NCBI GenBank assembly: GCA_019828565.1 | Contig: JAHDYR010000067.1 | Location: forward strand, 806,001 to 870,000 | Reading direction: 5' to 3' | Origin: Carpediemonas membranifera | Taxonomy: Eukaryota > Fornicata | DNA: 64,000 bases | Program-made: the position numbers and the translations under genes | Notes under the pieces: generated by a model | Databases searched by the model: none | Seen by the model: only the letters and a program-made list of their open reading frames with translations | What the model was told of the DNA's origin: nothing | In this document: one piece after another, positions 38,341 to 48,794 of the stretch | Layout of the letters: the number at the start of each line of letters is the position of its first letter | Position numbering within the stretch: the stretch's first letter is position 1

Positions 38341-40246
38341 ATGGCCGATCTGACTGAACCAAGATCGTATGATCGCTCCTTCTTCACTGAGTATGCGCTT
38401 GCTGACTTCATACAAAGTGAACTGGAACTGAAGTACAGCTCGGCAGAGATGCCCGTCAAGCTCATTCGCCCAGGCGGCCCAAGGTTTGTCTCATTGTCAA
38501 ATATCATACAGGAAGACCAAAGAAGGCGCCAAGAGACACCGTCTACGCTGTTCTCTCGTTGGATGCCTCTTCAGCGGCTACTTTGACGAGCGCACGGACG
38601 GTACGTACATGCTTCGCGTCGTCCACCCTCACGACCACTCCAACATCACTGCCCCCGCCATCCCCAAGCGGCGCCGCATGTCCCGGGCTGCTCACATCGT
38701 CACTGTCGACCAGGTGAAAAAGAGCGGCGAGGACGTGGCCCAGACCCGGAACTCCAGTGACGTGGCGCGGGCTGACATCTACCACATCCCGACTGGCCGC
38801 ACTTTTAAGCACCTTGTGAGTAAGTACGTCAAGGAGGAGATCCAACCGAAGACTGCACCCGACCACACCTTCATCCCCCTCCTTCCACGACTCACCGCCT
38901 CCCCTGATGACTCCCTCACTGGCATGAAGATCCGTATCCCCATCCTCGCGTCGATCATGCACTCGGCGGACGATCCCACCCTTGGCTTCCTCTGTAAGAA
39001 GATGCTCGAGGCCAAGAATCGGCTGGACCAGTGCCAGTGGAACGTAGAGGGCCTGTTCATCGCACAGTGTGACGGCAAGCTCTGGCTCCGGGGCAACAAC
39101 ACCACTGGGCAGACCGGCAGCGGCAGCACTGCCGTCTGGCAGGTTGGGTTCCAACGCATACACATCCCCCGGGTCGAAAGCATCGTCGTCTCGGCCGGCT
39201 CCGTCTTTGTAGACACATGCCGCGGCGTCTATGCCTGGGGCAACAACGCCCACGGCAAGCTCGGCGTCAACTCGACCGACCCGACGATCTTCACCCCGAG
39301 GAAGGTCGACCTGCCCTCGCGGTGCGACGTCACCGTGCTCTCATCCCAGCACAGCACCCTCTTCTCCGCCCCGGGCAACGGCATCTTCATTGCCGGCCTG
39401 GCCGCCCCCATCCAGCACCGGGACGACGTGCCTGTCTCCTTCATCCGCCCGACGTACATCCCCGGAACCGCCACAGCCTTCAAGATGTGGACGGACAGCG
39501 AGAGCACCGCCATTTTCCAGACCCCGCAAGCACTCATGGCGTACGGCCACATCGACGGCGGCCGGCTCGGCATCAGCCCCGACACAACCGAGACGCACAC
39601 CATGGGCACCATCAGCGTGGTCTCGGCGCCCATCCCAGTCCCGGACGGCATGACCGTCGAGACGGTGGTGATGACGCCCGACAACGTCTTCATCCTCACC
39701 GACCAGTGCCGGTGCCTCGTCAGCGGCACCAACAAGCACGGCCAGCTCGGCCTCCAGCACGCACGCCCCATCAACACGCCTGAGCTCCTCCCCTTCAACG
39801 TCGAGAGCGTCGTGTCTTCCGAGGAGGCGTCGATCTTCATCTCGAGCGGCAAGACCATGGTCGTCGGCGATAACACCTACCACCAGCTCCCCATCGCCGT
39901 CCAGAGCACCCTTGTTCCCACAGAGGTCCAGCTCCCCTCGGGCGCCCCGTTCAGAGTGTTCCTCGCCAAGCGCGCCATGTTTTTGCACCGTAACGACGGC
40001 CGCTGGGTTGTCCGCGGTGATAACGCCCGGGGTAGGCTGGGGATCCACACCAACGACCTCGTCGCCACCGAGTGGTGCGAGATCTCGATGTTCAACGTCC
40101 ATGAGATCTTGGCCGATGGGGATGACCACATTTTCGTGGCCAACGACGCACTTTACCGCATTGACGGTAATATCATGACCCCAGTGACGGAATCTTCCTC
40201 TTTCGACATGATTCCGGCAATCTTGCAGGTCGACCCAGTGTTTTAA
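38341..40246 (+). CDS. WRKY/FAR1-type zinc finger fused to RCC1-like propeller (intron 38484-38511)
   Basis: Exons 38341-38483 and 38512-40246 give 625 residues. A 28-nt intron (GTTTGT ... ATCATACAG) joins PGGPR to KTKEGAKRHRLRC in frame. Residues about 50-95 form a zinc finger of the WRKY-GCM1/FAR1/MULE kind: C-x4-C-x21-H-x-H (RCSLVGC ... VHPHDH). The rest, about 185-620, is an RCC1-type seven-bladed propeller with repeated WGNNAHGKLG, SGTNKHGQLG and GDNARGRLG signatures. The finger type is typical of DNA-binding regulators and of MULE transposase-derived proteins, and RCC1 repeats bind chromatin or Ran, so a chromatin role is plausible. The combination is unusual. Confidence 0.85.
38484..38511 (+). 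other. Predicted 28-nt intron
   Basis: Starts GTTTGT, ends ATCATACAG. Removal reconstructs the zinc finger upstream of the RCC1 domain without changing the downstream frame. Confidence 0.85.
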
Positions 40247-40608
40247 ACAAATTATAGTCTCGGTTTGGAACCCAGGAAGCTGACTCGTGTTGAGATCGTC
40301 AGACAACGGTAGACCCCCGCCGTGCCCTTCAGTCAACCCTCGTGTGTGAAACAAGCATCGATGATCTCCGAGTACGCCAACTGGGATGTCGCGTTCATGG
40401 CGGTCGGGTGCTCCGTGGGGCATGACGAATTCTTGGTATTCCCGGGACTGAGCGCCGGGTTTCTGCTTGGCCATTGAGCGCGAGCACCTCGTGCTTGCAC
40501 AAAATCTGTTTATGTGAATTATTGAGTGGATTATAGGTGGTCGGGCGAACTTTTTAAAGCAGCCGATTCCCGAGTGATAATGGAAGGAGTTTTTTGCGCA
40601 GTTTTGAG
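40247..40608. other. Intergenic, nothing recognised
   Basis: No gene or repeat is seen between the RCC1-fusion stop and the small minus-strand ORF. Confidence 0.4.
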
Positions 40609-40836
40609 TCACAACTCTGATGTATCGACGCGTTCCAGTGCCCGTGAGAGGTGTTGGAGGCATTGTTCAATTGCTGCTTCATTGGCGAAGCAAAGAAATG
40701 TTCCAAGTTTTGCGATTGTTTCACCATAATCTTGGTCTAACATGTCAGCAGAGTGTGTCGGTAGAGTGCGAGCGGAGCCTGGGAAGCCCATGATACGAGC
40801 AATGTCTCTGACGAATCGACCTTCCCTTGTGAACAT
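40609..40836 (-). CDS. Small hypothetical protein (75 aa)
   Basis: Starts with ATG 39 bp upstream of the divergent TmcB-like gene. The sequence is compact and amphipathic, with two likely helices (RFVRDIARIMGF and TIAKLGTFLCFANEAAIEQC), few low-complexity residues and no shadowed gene on the other strand, so it looks real. It could be a small subunit of a larger complex or the last exon of a spliced gene. I do not recognise it. Confidence 0.45.
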   Translation of the reverse strand: MFTREGRFVRDIARIMGFPGSARTLPTHSADMLDQDYGETIAKLGTFLCFANEAAIEQCLQHLSRALERVDTSEL

Positions 40837-40875
40837 TTCGACTCAAGATGGAGTCGAAACAACATTCCTCAGAAA

Positions 40876-43800
40876 ATGGGCACAGCAGCGCCGTCGCAAG
40901 CATCGACGTCTGCTAGTCGCCATATTGGGTGGCTTGCGCCTCTCCATCTTGGTTCTGTGGGATACAAGTCCACGTACGCTTTAGCGTCCATTCGTTTGAG
41001 CGCTCCTCCCTTTCCCATCATCTCCATCATAACTATGCTCGTCCAAGCACTTCAGTTGTCAGCGCTGTGCATGAGCTATAGCGATTCGCTGTTTTTCAAG
41101 GTACCTCGGTTGTTCCTTCCTTCAACGACAAGCCTTTTCGATGATACGAACGCAACATCTTCTCAGATCATCCTTGTTGGCGTGATGGTGTACATCGCTG
41201 TCCTCGTGGGGTGGGTCTTCCTCGAAACCGTGGTCGCACGCTCCATCCACATCTCGTTCCGCTACAGGATTCTCTCGACACTCATCATGCTCACCACTGG
41301 CGTCCTCCTCCTGCCTCTCGTCGAGACCCTCGCCATGCCATTCATCATGACAGACAGCACTGGCAGCGATATGTCCGGCCTGGTCCAAGCGGTGACGCCC
41401 CTCTCGATCAGCCACCTCATATACATGGCTACGGCCCTCGCCGCCTTCATCGTGCTCACCGGCCTTGCTGTGTTGTCCAAGCTGATCATGTTCTCGGGCC
41501 CGTACAGCGACTCGTCGACGCTCTCCATCAACATCCCCTCACTCATCGTCCCAGCCCAGCCCGTGCTCCTCATGACCGTGGGGCTGCTGGGCGCCTCGAG
41601 GACATTCGGGCTCGACTCAGTCCACCCTATTCTCTCGGCCCTCTTCATCTGCTCCATCGCGATCGTCTACTCGGTGATCGTCAGCGTCTTCCCCACCCAC
41701 GCCAACGCCATCCCATGGGCCATCGGGGTCTACACCTTCGTGGCCGTCATCCCGGTCTCACTCATGTCTGCCCTGCACCCGACCATGTTCTGGGTCGCCC
41801 CCGTCGTCTCGGTCCCCCTCACACTCGCCGTGGTCGTCGGAAGGCTCTTCGTTCTCTACACCCGCATCACGCCCTCCCTTATCAGGGTCAAGGACGTCTC
41901 CAACGGCATGAGCAACGTCAGGAACGACTCCGAGGATGAAGTGTCGCTGCCCCGCTTCATCACACTCTCCGACTTCTCTCTCTGGCTCTGGTTCACGGTC
42001 GCCGTCCACAAGCTGTTCGACGCGCAGATCAGACGCACCGCAGACCGCAGGGAGATGCTTTCCACAGCTACCATCGACGACAAGACCTCCGCAAGACGCC
42101 GCGAGCTCATCGGTCGTCTGCAGACGCTTGTGTCATACGCCTGCGCCGAGGCCTTCACCAACGGCCGGTCCCGACTCACCATCGTCCAGTACGCCCTCAC
42201 AGTCTCGGCTAACTACGAGGCGGCCATCTTCGAAGCGACGCGCCTCCCTACAATGGTCGAGCGAGACATCCTCAAGGGCCTCAGCCCCATCACGGTGGTC
42301 ATGCTCATCGGGCTCCACACAGACGCTGACCGGATCAGACGCAAGCAAGACAGTGGCCTCAACGCAGAGGCCCTGGCTGAGCTGAACGCCAAGCAGAAAA
42401 AGGCCAAGGAGGAGGCCATCAACGCACGCCGCGCCATCAACTCCTTCTGGCGTGCCCTTGCGATCCCTAAGCCCGACGTCAACGAGCTGCTCGCCATCTC
42501 CCAGGAGATCCACAAGCACAGCACCACTGCGGACAAGCTCTACATCCAACTCATCAAGGCCTTCCCCGAGCGAGATAACATCATCCACGCCTACGCGGAC
42601 TTCGTCGCCGTCGTCCAGCAGGACCCCGAGTACGGCGCCCAGATCCAAGCTGCGGCCGACGAGATCGCCAACAACCGCATGATGAGCGACAGCAGCTCGG
42701 CCTCGTCGTCGCGGTCGGGCTCAGTCTCCAGCGGGACGTCGAGGGCGGTGGAGAACGACATCCTCACCATCCTCCGCACCAAGCGGATCCGCACGACGTC
42801 CAACTCCGTCTCCCGGCTCCGGTCCGCGGTCCTCGTCCTCCTATGCGTCATCACGGCCATCTTTGTGATCGTGGGGGGCGTGTTCCAGGTCAGGATGTTC
42901 GTCATGTCCGCCCTTATCGACGCACTCACCGCCTCGGGCAACATGGACTTCAACAGCGCCGAGGCGACCTATCTTGCCCTGCTGGCTGACTGCGAGGACA
43001 GCTACCCCGGCTCCTTCACCTTCGGCGACATGAACACAGTCGAGCTGATTCATGCCCGCCTGACCTCCTCCCTGGATGACCTCATCTCCTCCACCGAGGA
43101 CCTCGACGCGTCCGTGTCTGACATCATCACGGCCACGCTCTTCCCCAGCATCTTCAGCAGTGCCCGCGAGCCGAGCTTCATTGCCCGTCACTACAGGGCG
43201 ACCAACCCAGCCACCACGGAGTCTGTGTACACGTCCATCATCGACATGGCGTCGTCGCTCGAGGTGTCGTTCAAGAGAGTGCTCAAGGACAACACGCTCA
43301 GCACGGACATCGACTTCGTCAGCACTAACGGCCTCGAGAGCCTGAGGAACGGCATCAACATCCTCCAGGCAGACATACTCGAGTCGACTGACCTTGCCCA
43401 GTACGTCGGGCTGGGTATCGACGCCGTTGCACTGGCCGTGGTCGTACTCGTCCTCCTCGGGCTGCAGTTCTTCCTGCTCCGCCGCGCGTTCAACACGGTT
43501 ACCCTGCACCAGGCTGAGAACATCAACGTCTTCCTCCATATTGACAGGGACGTCGTAGACGAGATGGTGACTGCCACAAACGTCGCAAAGAGAGACCGGA
43601 AACGCAAGACCAAGAAGACTGCCAAGCGCGCCATCCACTTCGACGTCGCCAACGAACCCGAGGACGACGAGCACTCCCACATCACAGACGCCCGGGACCT
43701 CGCCCGCATGGACGTCGGACATAGTGTCAGTCAGGTGTCCATCGAGAACGACGACACCGACAACGAAGACGCAGGATCAGAGTTCGAAAACACTCCCCTC

Positions 43801-46734
43801 CCGCCCCTGCCTGACGAGGTGCAGGAGCTCCCCGAGGACGAGGAAACCGACCAAGCCAGCCACAGCGAGGCCAACGACCACAACACGACTGGCAGTGCCC
43901 ACAGCCCGACCCAGTCGGACAATTCGGACGAGGACAGCGACGTGCCAACACTGTCGTTCGGCAACATCGCGGGTAGGGGGTCCCCCACCCCATTCTCCAT
44001 GCCCAAGCAGGGACTGGCCTTCATCTCAGCCGAGTCAGTCGAGATTGCCTCGTCTGTGGAGGATGGGCACACGTCCAACTCCGACGTCGACCGGCTAACA
44101 CCCTACGATGACGCCATGGCCGTCGAGGACCACCTCCTGCACGGCGATGACGGCGATGTTGACGTGGAGCAGGCTGAGCATACGCTACGCAGGGCAAAGG
44201 TGTACCACTCGTCGCTCTACAGCATCACCCGCCTCATCTACTGGGGCACGGTCCTGTTCCTAGCCATGGCCGCGGCCATCGCATTCGGGGTGGTGGTCTC
44301 GTTCGCATACGACGCTGTCGAGATCCCGATCATCATTGACGCGTTCAACGACCTTGATGCGACCCAGCGCCTCATCACTGACCTCAAATCAGCTGACTCG
44401 ACCCAGACGATCTCAGCCGTCGAGTTCATCCAGAGAGGCACGGTTGACGCGTATGAGCGCTACTGGGAGGTCCCCGATAGTCGGACGAAGCTCGACCTCC
44501 TCAATACCCTCGCCGAGTTCGATCTCAGCGTGGAGGACGCCACCCTTGTCGCTGAGGCATGGGATCTGTCGGATCAGATCGCATATCGCGACCACGTGGA
44601 GATGAAGATGCGGTGGATGACGCTTGACCTGCCTGACGCCGTGGGGTGCCAGATCATGGACCTCGACTACAACTACAGCGCCGAGACGTGGCATGACGCC
44701 GAGCAGGCCGTCTATGGCGACTACCGCGCGAGCTCCGGCTTCTACTCCACGAACGAAGCTGACTCTGCCATGAACGCCACCGCCCTCGAGACGAGCGCTC
44801 GGGCGGTGTCCATGGACGACCAGTACTGGAGGCGAAAGGATCAGGCGGTGGACAACCTGAACGAGGTGCGGAACACGCTGCTGACCCGCATCGACAACGA
44901 GGCGACGGAACTCAGCGACATCCTCGACACCGTCTTCACTGTTCGTATCATCGCCACGGCTGTGTTCGTCGCACTGAGCGTCATTGTGCTTTTCGACATC
45001 CTCGTGCTCATCATCCTGAAGCACAGACTCAAGCGGCTGGCCGACCGCATCGATCAGATCCGACACAGACTCATCGACTCCAAGGCGAACCACCACGACG
45101 AGCGCAAGACGACCAAGCGCTCCGTCCTAATCATCCAGGGCGTCCTGCTCGTCGGCCTCACTCTAGTGTCGTTTACTTGCATCGCCATCGCCGTCTATTC
45201 GACCTTCTACCAACACAGTCAGAAGACGACTCTCAGAGACAAGCTGCTCGAGAAGTCTGACATCAGCACACACGTCTACGATGTCCTTGACGACTGGACG
45301 GACTACAAGCAGCTCTCGCGCCGCTACACCCAGAGACCGCTGTCTAACATCCTCACGGGCATCGAGACGGCTTACACCGCTCTCGAGGCATCTGTTGCCC
45401 TTATGCAGGAGCATCTCGGAGAGTATGACATCCAGCCGGACACCCTGGCTGTGTTCAATGACAACATTGACCAGAACAACCACACGCTCATGGTCGCCAT
45501 CGAGCTCATGCTGTGGGCCCAGGACATCCCAGTGACGGTGGCCACGGAGTTCCAGGATTACGAGTACGACATCACCGCCGAGAGCACGTACGAGTTCGAC
45601 CAGATGCACTACACAAGACAGTATCTGTACAACAACAGCGTCGTCGACCGAACCCTCACGGCCGACGAGCAGATCAAAATCGCACGGGAGATCCTCTTCG
45701 ACGACAAGTTCCACGAGAACGTCGTTACCTTCGAGGAGACGCTCTTCGTATACGAAGAGGACGCTCATGGCACAGTCGAAATAGTCATTGACTCTGCCGC
45801 TTCGTCCATGACCCAGATGGAGATCATCGTCGTGGTGTGCTTCGCCGTCATCTTCGTCTGCATGCTCATCCAGTTCCTCCTCCTCCTGACTCTCGTCCCC
45901 ACCCCCGCCAGGAAGCTCTCGGTCATCCGCCAGCGGGTCAGCGCGAAGGCCACGCAGAGGTTCTACCGCATGGCCGCGGCGACCCTGGCGGCCCTGGGCA
46001 TCATCTTCCTCATCCTGACCCTGTACAGCGAGCTGTGGTTCGTAGTCAGCACGCAGGTCGACATCCTCGACACTTCTGCGTCCAGAGCTGTGCGCTTTAT
46101 CGGCGTGGCAGCCGAGGGAATATTCACAGCTTTCGACAAGGCCGACGCGAAGCAGAGGTACAACGCCGCCGTCAGCAACCTCGCCGTGATGGAGGACCGC
46201 CACGCCATCATCACGTCGGAGTCTAACCCCTTCGTCACTGGCCTCAACCTCTTCCTCGGCGACGAGTACTCCCTCGGCACTGCCATTACATGCCCCAGCT
46301 GCTCAGTCCTCACCGACGAGTCATACTCGCAGGCGATCTCGATGTTTATCGACGCCATACCCGAGCTGAACCCCGACAACGGCTTCGGCACGTGTCTCGC
46401 GGTCGACGGCATCAACAGTCAAGCGCTGAAGGCCATCATCGAGATCGAGCAGCAGGTGACGCCGGTTTTCCTCGGCACATTCAAGGACTACGCCAGAACC
46501 ATTTCCACGGCGATGCTGGCCTACCGCCTGATCAACGTGCCGCTGTACATCTTCGCCATCGGCTTCCTCCTGCTTTCATACCGGCTTGTGTTCCAGAAGA
46601 TCTTTACCGCGCTCAGCCGTGACGAGAGCATCGTGCTGAGTCTGCTTGTCATGATCCCGAAGGAACACGTCGCGAACAACATGATGCTCGCCACCTTCCT
46701 CGCCGAGAACGCCATCTCTGATAACTCTAATTAA
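40876..46734 (+). CDS. TmcB-like giant multi-pass membrane protein
   Basis: 1952 residues, uninterrupted. Residues about 45-320 form six to seven membrane helices. Residues about 390-600 are helical with the pattern (KLYIQLIKAFPERDNIIHAYADFV...) typical of the TmcB/TmcC repeat region described in amoebae and other protists. Then come alternating membrane helices and large loops: pairs near 655-675 and 855-880, an acidic disordered segment (960-1080), and further helices near 1125, 1360, 1430, 1655, 1700 and 1900. Paired helices around roughly 150-250-residue extracytoplasmic segments recall chemoreceptor-like sensors. It is probably a plasma-membrane receptor. No enzyme domain is visible. ATG 40876 is the first good start. 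Confidence 0.8.
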   Translation: MGTAAPSQASTSASRHIGWLAPLHLGSVGYKSTYALASIRLSAPPFPIISIITMLVQALQLSALCMSYSDSLFFKVPRLFLPSTTSLFDDTNATSSQIILVGVMVYIAVLVGWVFLETVVARSIHISFRYRILSTLIMLTTGVLLLPLVETLAMPFIMTDSTGSDMSGLVQAVTPLSISHLIYMATALAAFIVLTGLAVLSKLIMFSGPYSDSSTLSINIPSLIVPAQPVLLMTVGLLGASRTFGLDSVHPILSALFICSIAIVYSVIVSVFPTHANAIPWAIGVYTFVAVIPVSLMSALHPTMFWVAPVVSVPLTLAVVVGRLFVLYTRITPSLIRVKDVSNGMSNVRNDSEDEVSLPRFITLSDFSLWLWFTVAVHKLFDAQIRRTADRREMLSTATIDDKTSARRRELIGRLQTLVSYACAEAFTNGRSRLTIVQYALTVSANYEAAIFEATRLPTMVERDILKGLSPITVVMLIGLHTDADRIRRKQDSGLNAEALAELNAKQKKAKEEAINARRAINSFWRALAIPKPDVNELLAISQEIHKHSTTADKLYIQLIKAFPERDNIIHAYADFVAVVQQDPEYGAQIQAAADEIANNRMMSDSSSASSSRSGSVSSGTSRAVENDILTILRTKRIRTTSNSVSRLRSAVLVLLCVITAIFVIVGGVFQVRMFVMSALIDALTASGNMDFNSAEATYLALLADCEDSYPGSFTFGDMNTVELIHARLTSSLDDLISSTEDLDASVSDIITATLFPSIFSSAREPSFIARHYRATNPATTESVYTSIIDMASSLEVSFKRVLKDNTLSTDIDFVSTNGLESLRNGINILQADILESTDLAQYVGLGIDAVALAVVVLVLLGLQFFLLRRAFNTVTLHQAENINVFLHIDRDVVDEMVTATNVAKRDRKRKTKKTAKRAIHFDVANEPEDDEHSHITDARDLARMDVGHSVSQVSIENDDTDNEDAGSEFENTPLPPLPDEVQELPEDEETDQASHSEANDHNTTGSAHSPTQSDNSDEDSDVPTLSFGNIAGRGSPTPFSMPKQGLAFISAESVEIASSVEDGHTSNSDVDRLTPYDDAMAVEDHLLHGDDGDVDVEQAEHTLRRAKVYHSSLYSITRLIYWGTVLFLAMAAAIAFGVVVSFAYDAVEIPIIIDAFNDLDATQRLITDLKSADSTQTISAVEFIQRGTVDAYERYWEVPDSRTKLDLLNTLAEFDLSVEDATLVAEAWDLSDQIAYRDHVEMKMRWMTLDLPDAVGCQIMDLDYNYSAETWHDAEQAVYGDYRASSGFYSTNEADSAMNATALETSARAVSMDDQYWRRKDQAVDNLNEVRNTLLTRIDNEATELSDILDTVFTVRIIATAVFVALSVIVLFDILVLIILKHRLKRLADRIDQIRHRLIDSKANHHDERKTTKRSVLIIQGVLLVGLTLVSFTCIAIAVYSTFYQHSQKTTLRDKLLEKSDISTHVYDVLDDWTDYKQLSRRYTQRPLSNILTGIETAYTALEASVALMQEHLGEYDIQPDTLAVFNDNIDQNNHTLMVAIELMLWAQDIPVTVATEFQDYEYDITAESTYEFDQMHYTRQYLYNNSVVDRTLTADEQIKIAREILFDDKFHENVVTFEETLFVYEEDAHGTVEIVIDSAASSMTQMEIIVVVCFAVIFVCMLIQFLLLLTLVPTPARKLSVIRQRVSAKATQRFYRMAAATLAALGIIFLILTLYSELWFVVSTQVDILDTSASRAVRFIGVAAEGIFTAFDKADAKQRYNAAVSNLAVMEDRHAIITSESNPFVTGLNLFLGDEYSLGTAITCPSCSVLTDESYSQAISMFIDAIPELNPDNGFGTCLAVDGINSQALKAIIEIEQQVTPVFLGTFKDYARTISTAMLAYRLINVPLYIFAIGFLLLSYRLVFQKIFTALSRDESIVLSLLVMIPKEHVANNMMLATFLAENAISDNSN

Positions 46735-46827
46735 ATTCTGCCTTTTATTGCTCTGGCAAGGCACTTTTTTAATTTAAGGGCAATAATTAAACCAACAGGG
46801 CAAGGAGCCATCATTCGATCGCTTTTC

Positions 46828-48629
46828 TCACTCGGTCTGGCCAGTGAACACCCCTCCGGCGATCAGCACATCACTGTACGTGAACCGTGTCGCCAGTAGA
46901 GGCTGCTTGGTAGGATAGACGCTCAGATGCAGCTCAGGCACGCTGTTGGTGCTGAACGGCAGAGCTGGGGCCGTCTCCTCGTCCTCGGGTTCATACTGCG
47001 GGAAACTGGCCGTGCAGGGCACCCTGGCGAGTGATCTGAGTGTGGTCATATCCCACAGGCGGACACCGTCGACCGCAACGGTTGACAACAGCGTGCCGGA
47101 GCGGGAGAAGTCGAGATCCTTCACAGCTGCCGTGTGACCGTTGAGTGTGGCAAGTAAACGCCCCATCCGTGTGTCCCAGATCATAACAAGACCGTTCATG
47201 TCAGCGGTCGCCAGCACGCGGCCGTCTGGGCTTGCCCTGACCTTCACGGCGGCCTCTGTGTGCGGGGAGAGGGTGTAGAGGTGGCAGCTGTTGGACCCGA
47301 CCCTCGTGTCAAACATGCGGGCCGTGGCGTCGGCCCCCGCGGTGACCACGATGTCGCCTGAGGTGTGGATGGTGGCGTCGTTGACGTCGGACAGATGCCC
47401 TGTGAAATGCATGCACGGGGCGGCGCGCTCGCAGTTCCAGAGCGTCGCGGTGCCGTTGTGGGAGCCGGTGACGTAGTAGAGACCGTACGGGGACCAGCTG
47501 ACAGACCACACGGGGCACTTACACCCCTCCCGCCGCGCCACCTGGCCCCGGAACCCCGAAGATCCCGCCAGCCACATGCGGACTGCCCCCTCGGCGTCGC
47601 TAGAGAGCAGCAGGGCGTTGTCTGCACTGAGGGAGAGGCTCGTGACCATGCTGCTGTGCCCGACGAGCGTGTACCTGTTGGCCGAGGGCGCGGCGTCCCT
47701 CGGGTGGTTCAGATCCCACACGGAGATCACTCCCCGCCTCGACCCGACCATAGCAAGGTCGCCGAACCTCGAGATCGTCATCGACGAGGTCGGACCGACG
47801 TTTAGGGCCGTGAACTGGCATATCGAGGGCAGGCTGTTGGCGCTGACATGGTCTGCATGGTTCACCATCGCCAGAATCCTCTCCTGCACCGCCATGGGCA
47901 TTCTGACCCTGGGCATGTCGGGAGCACGGAACTCGTGCCGCCGTCTGGGGGGCTGGAGGGCCTTCGTGTCGTCCTCCTCCTCCTCCTCCTCTGCCTCCTC
48001 TGTGAGCACCTCCTCCATCTTTTCAGCGCATGTTACGAAGTGTTCTGGGTTCGAGACCCAGCGGTGGTCGTCCTTCAGGGTGGGGTGCACCGTGTCCCTC
48101 GAGTCCTCGTCGACCGTGGGCAGCTCCACGCTTAGACGGCCCCAGCCCCGCTGTGAGCGGCCTAGCTGTGTTGTAGTCTGCTTGGTCATCTTGATGCTCA
48201 CTGTTTCGTTCACAACCTCACGGAACGCAGGCTCCATCGCCGACAGCTTCTGCTCGAGGAGCTCCCGGACTGGCGCGCCCATGCGAACACGATACTTGTA
48301 CTTGATCCACTTGTATATGAGGTCGTCGCGCTTGTCGTAGGGCGCTGTGGAGAGCTGCTCGTGGGTCAAGGCGCGGAATCGGGCAATTTCGTCATCGGAA
48401 AGCGTGAAGAAGGAGTGCTGGGTGCCTATATCGTTGAAGAACTGCTTGGCTTGATCAATCTTTCGATCTGAGACGAGATGGAGATATGTGCGGATGAAAA
48501 GCGGGAAAAGCAGCTCGGACAGCTCCTGGATGAGAAAAGCGGGATAAAACGAACAATCTTGTTGAACTCGAGTGAATTGTCCACCCATTCCGAGAATTGA
48601 ATGAACTGTCCAACGATCACTGACGACAT
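46828..48629 (-). CDS. TFIID subunit TAF5 (intron 48526-48554)
   Basis: Exons 48629-48555 and 48525-46828 give 590 residues. A 29-nt intron (GTTCGT ... TCATCCAG) joins WVDNSLEFNKI to ELSELLFPLFIRTYLHLV, which restores the start of the TAF5 NTD2 domain; without it the main frame has only a GTG start and a garbled N-terminus. NTD2 spans about 8-130, an acidic Glu/Asp linker follows, and six to seven WD40 repeats fill about 250-565 (GHLSDVNDATIHTSGDIVV and similar). TAF5 is a scaffold of TFIID in Pol II initiation. The LisH motif of longer TAF5 proteins is absent. A TATA box lies 26 nt upstream of the ATG. Confidence 0.88.
48526..48554 (-). other. Predicted 29-nt intron
   Basis: On the minus strand it starts GTTCGT and ends CTCATCCAG. 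Removing it restores the conserved TAF5 N-terminal segment. Confidence 0.82.
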
Positions 48630-48655
48630 CGTTGCTCGCTTGCACAAAACTGCGG

Positions 48656-48662
48656 TTTTATA
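48656..48662 (-). promoter_or_regulatory. TATA box of the TAF5 gene
   Basis: TATAAAA on the minus strand, with 26 nt between it and the ATG at 48629. If it works at the usual distance, the 5' leader would be nearly absent. Confidence 0.5.
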
Positions 48663-48794
48663 CCCGTTTACTCCTATCTGTGCGAACACATAAGCCCCTT
48701 CCCTTTTGTGTGGGTGGCGGCCCTCGTGCCAGGACCAGTGATGAGTGTTGCCCTGTTCGATCATCAATAAATGATGCCTCGCAGCAGTTGACCA

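Noticed and set aside
39341-40663. 440-residue minus-strand ORF and other long antisense ORFs (21018-22031, 38543-39253, 45163-46203, 47576-48340, 61736-62668)
   Set aside because: All lie opposite genes with clear domains; they arise from codon bias in GC-rich DNA.
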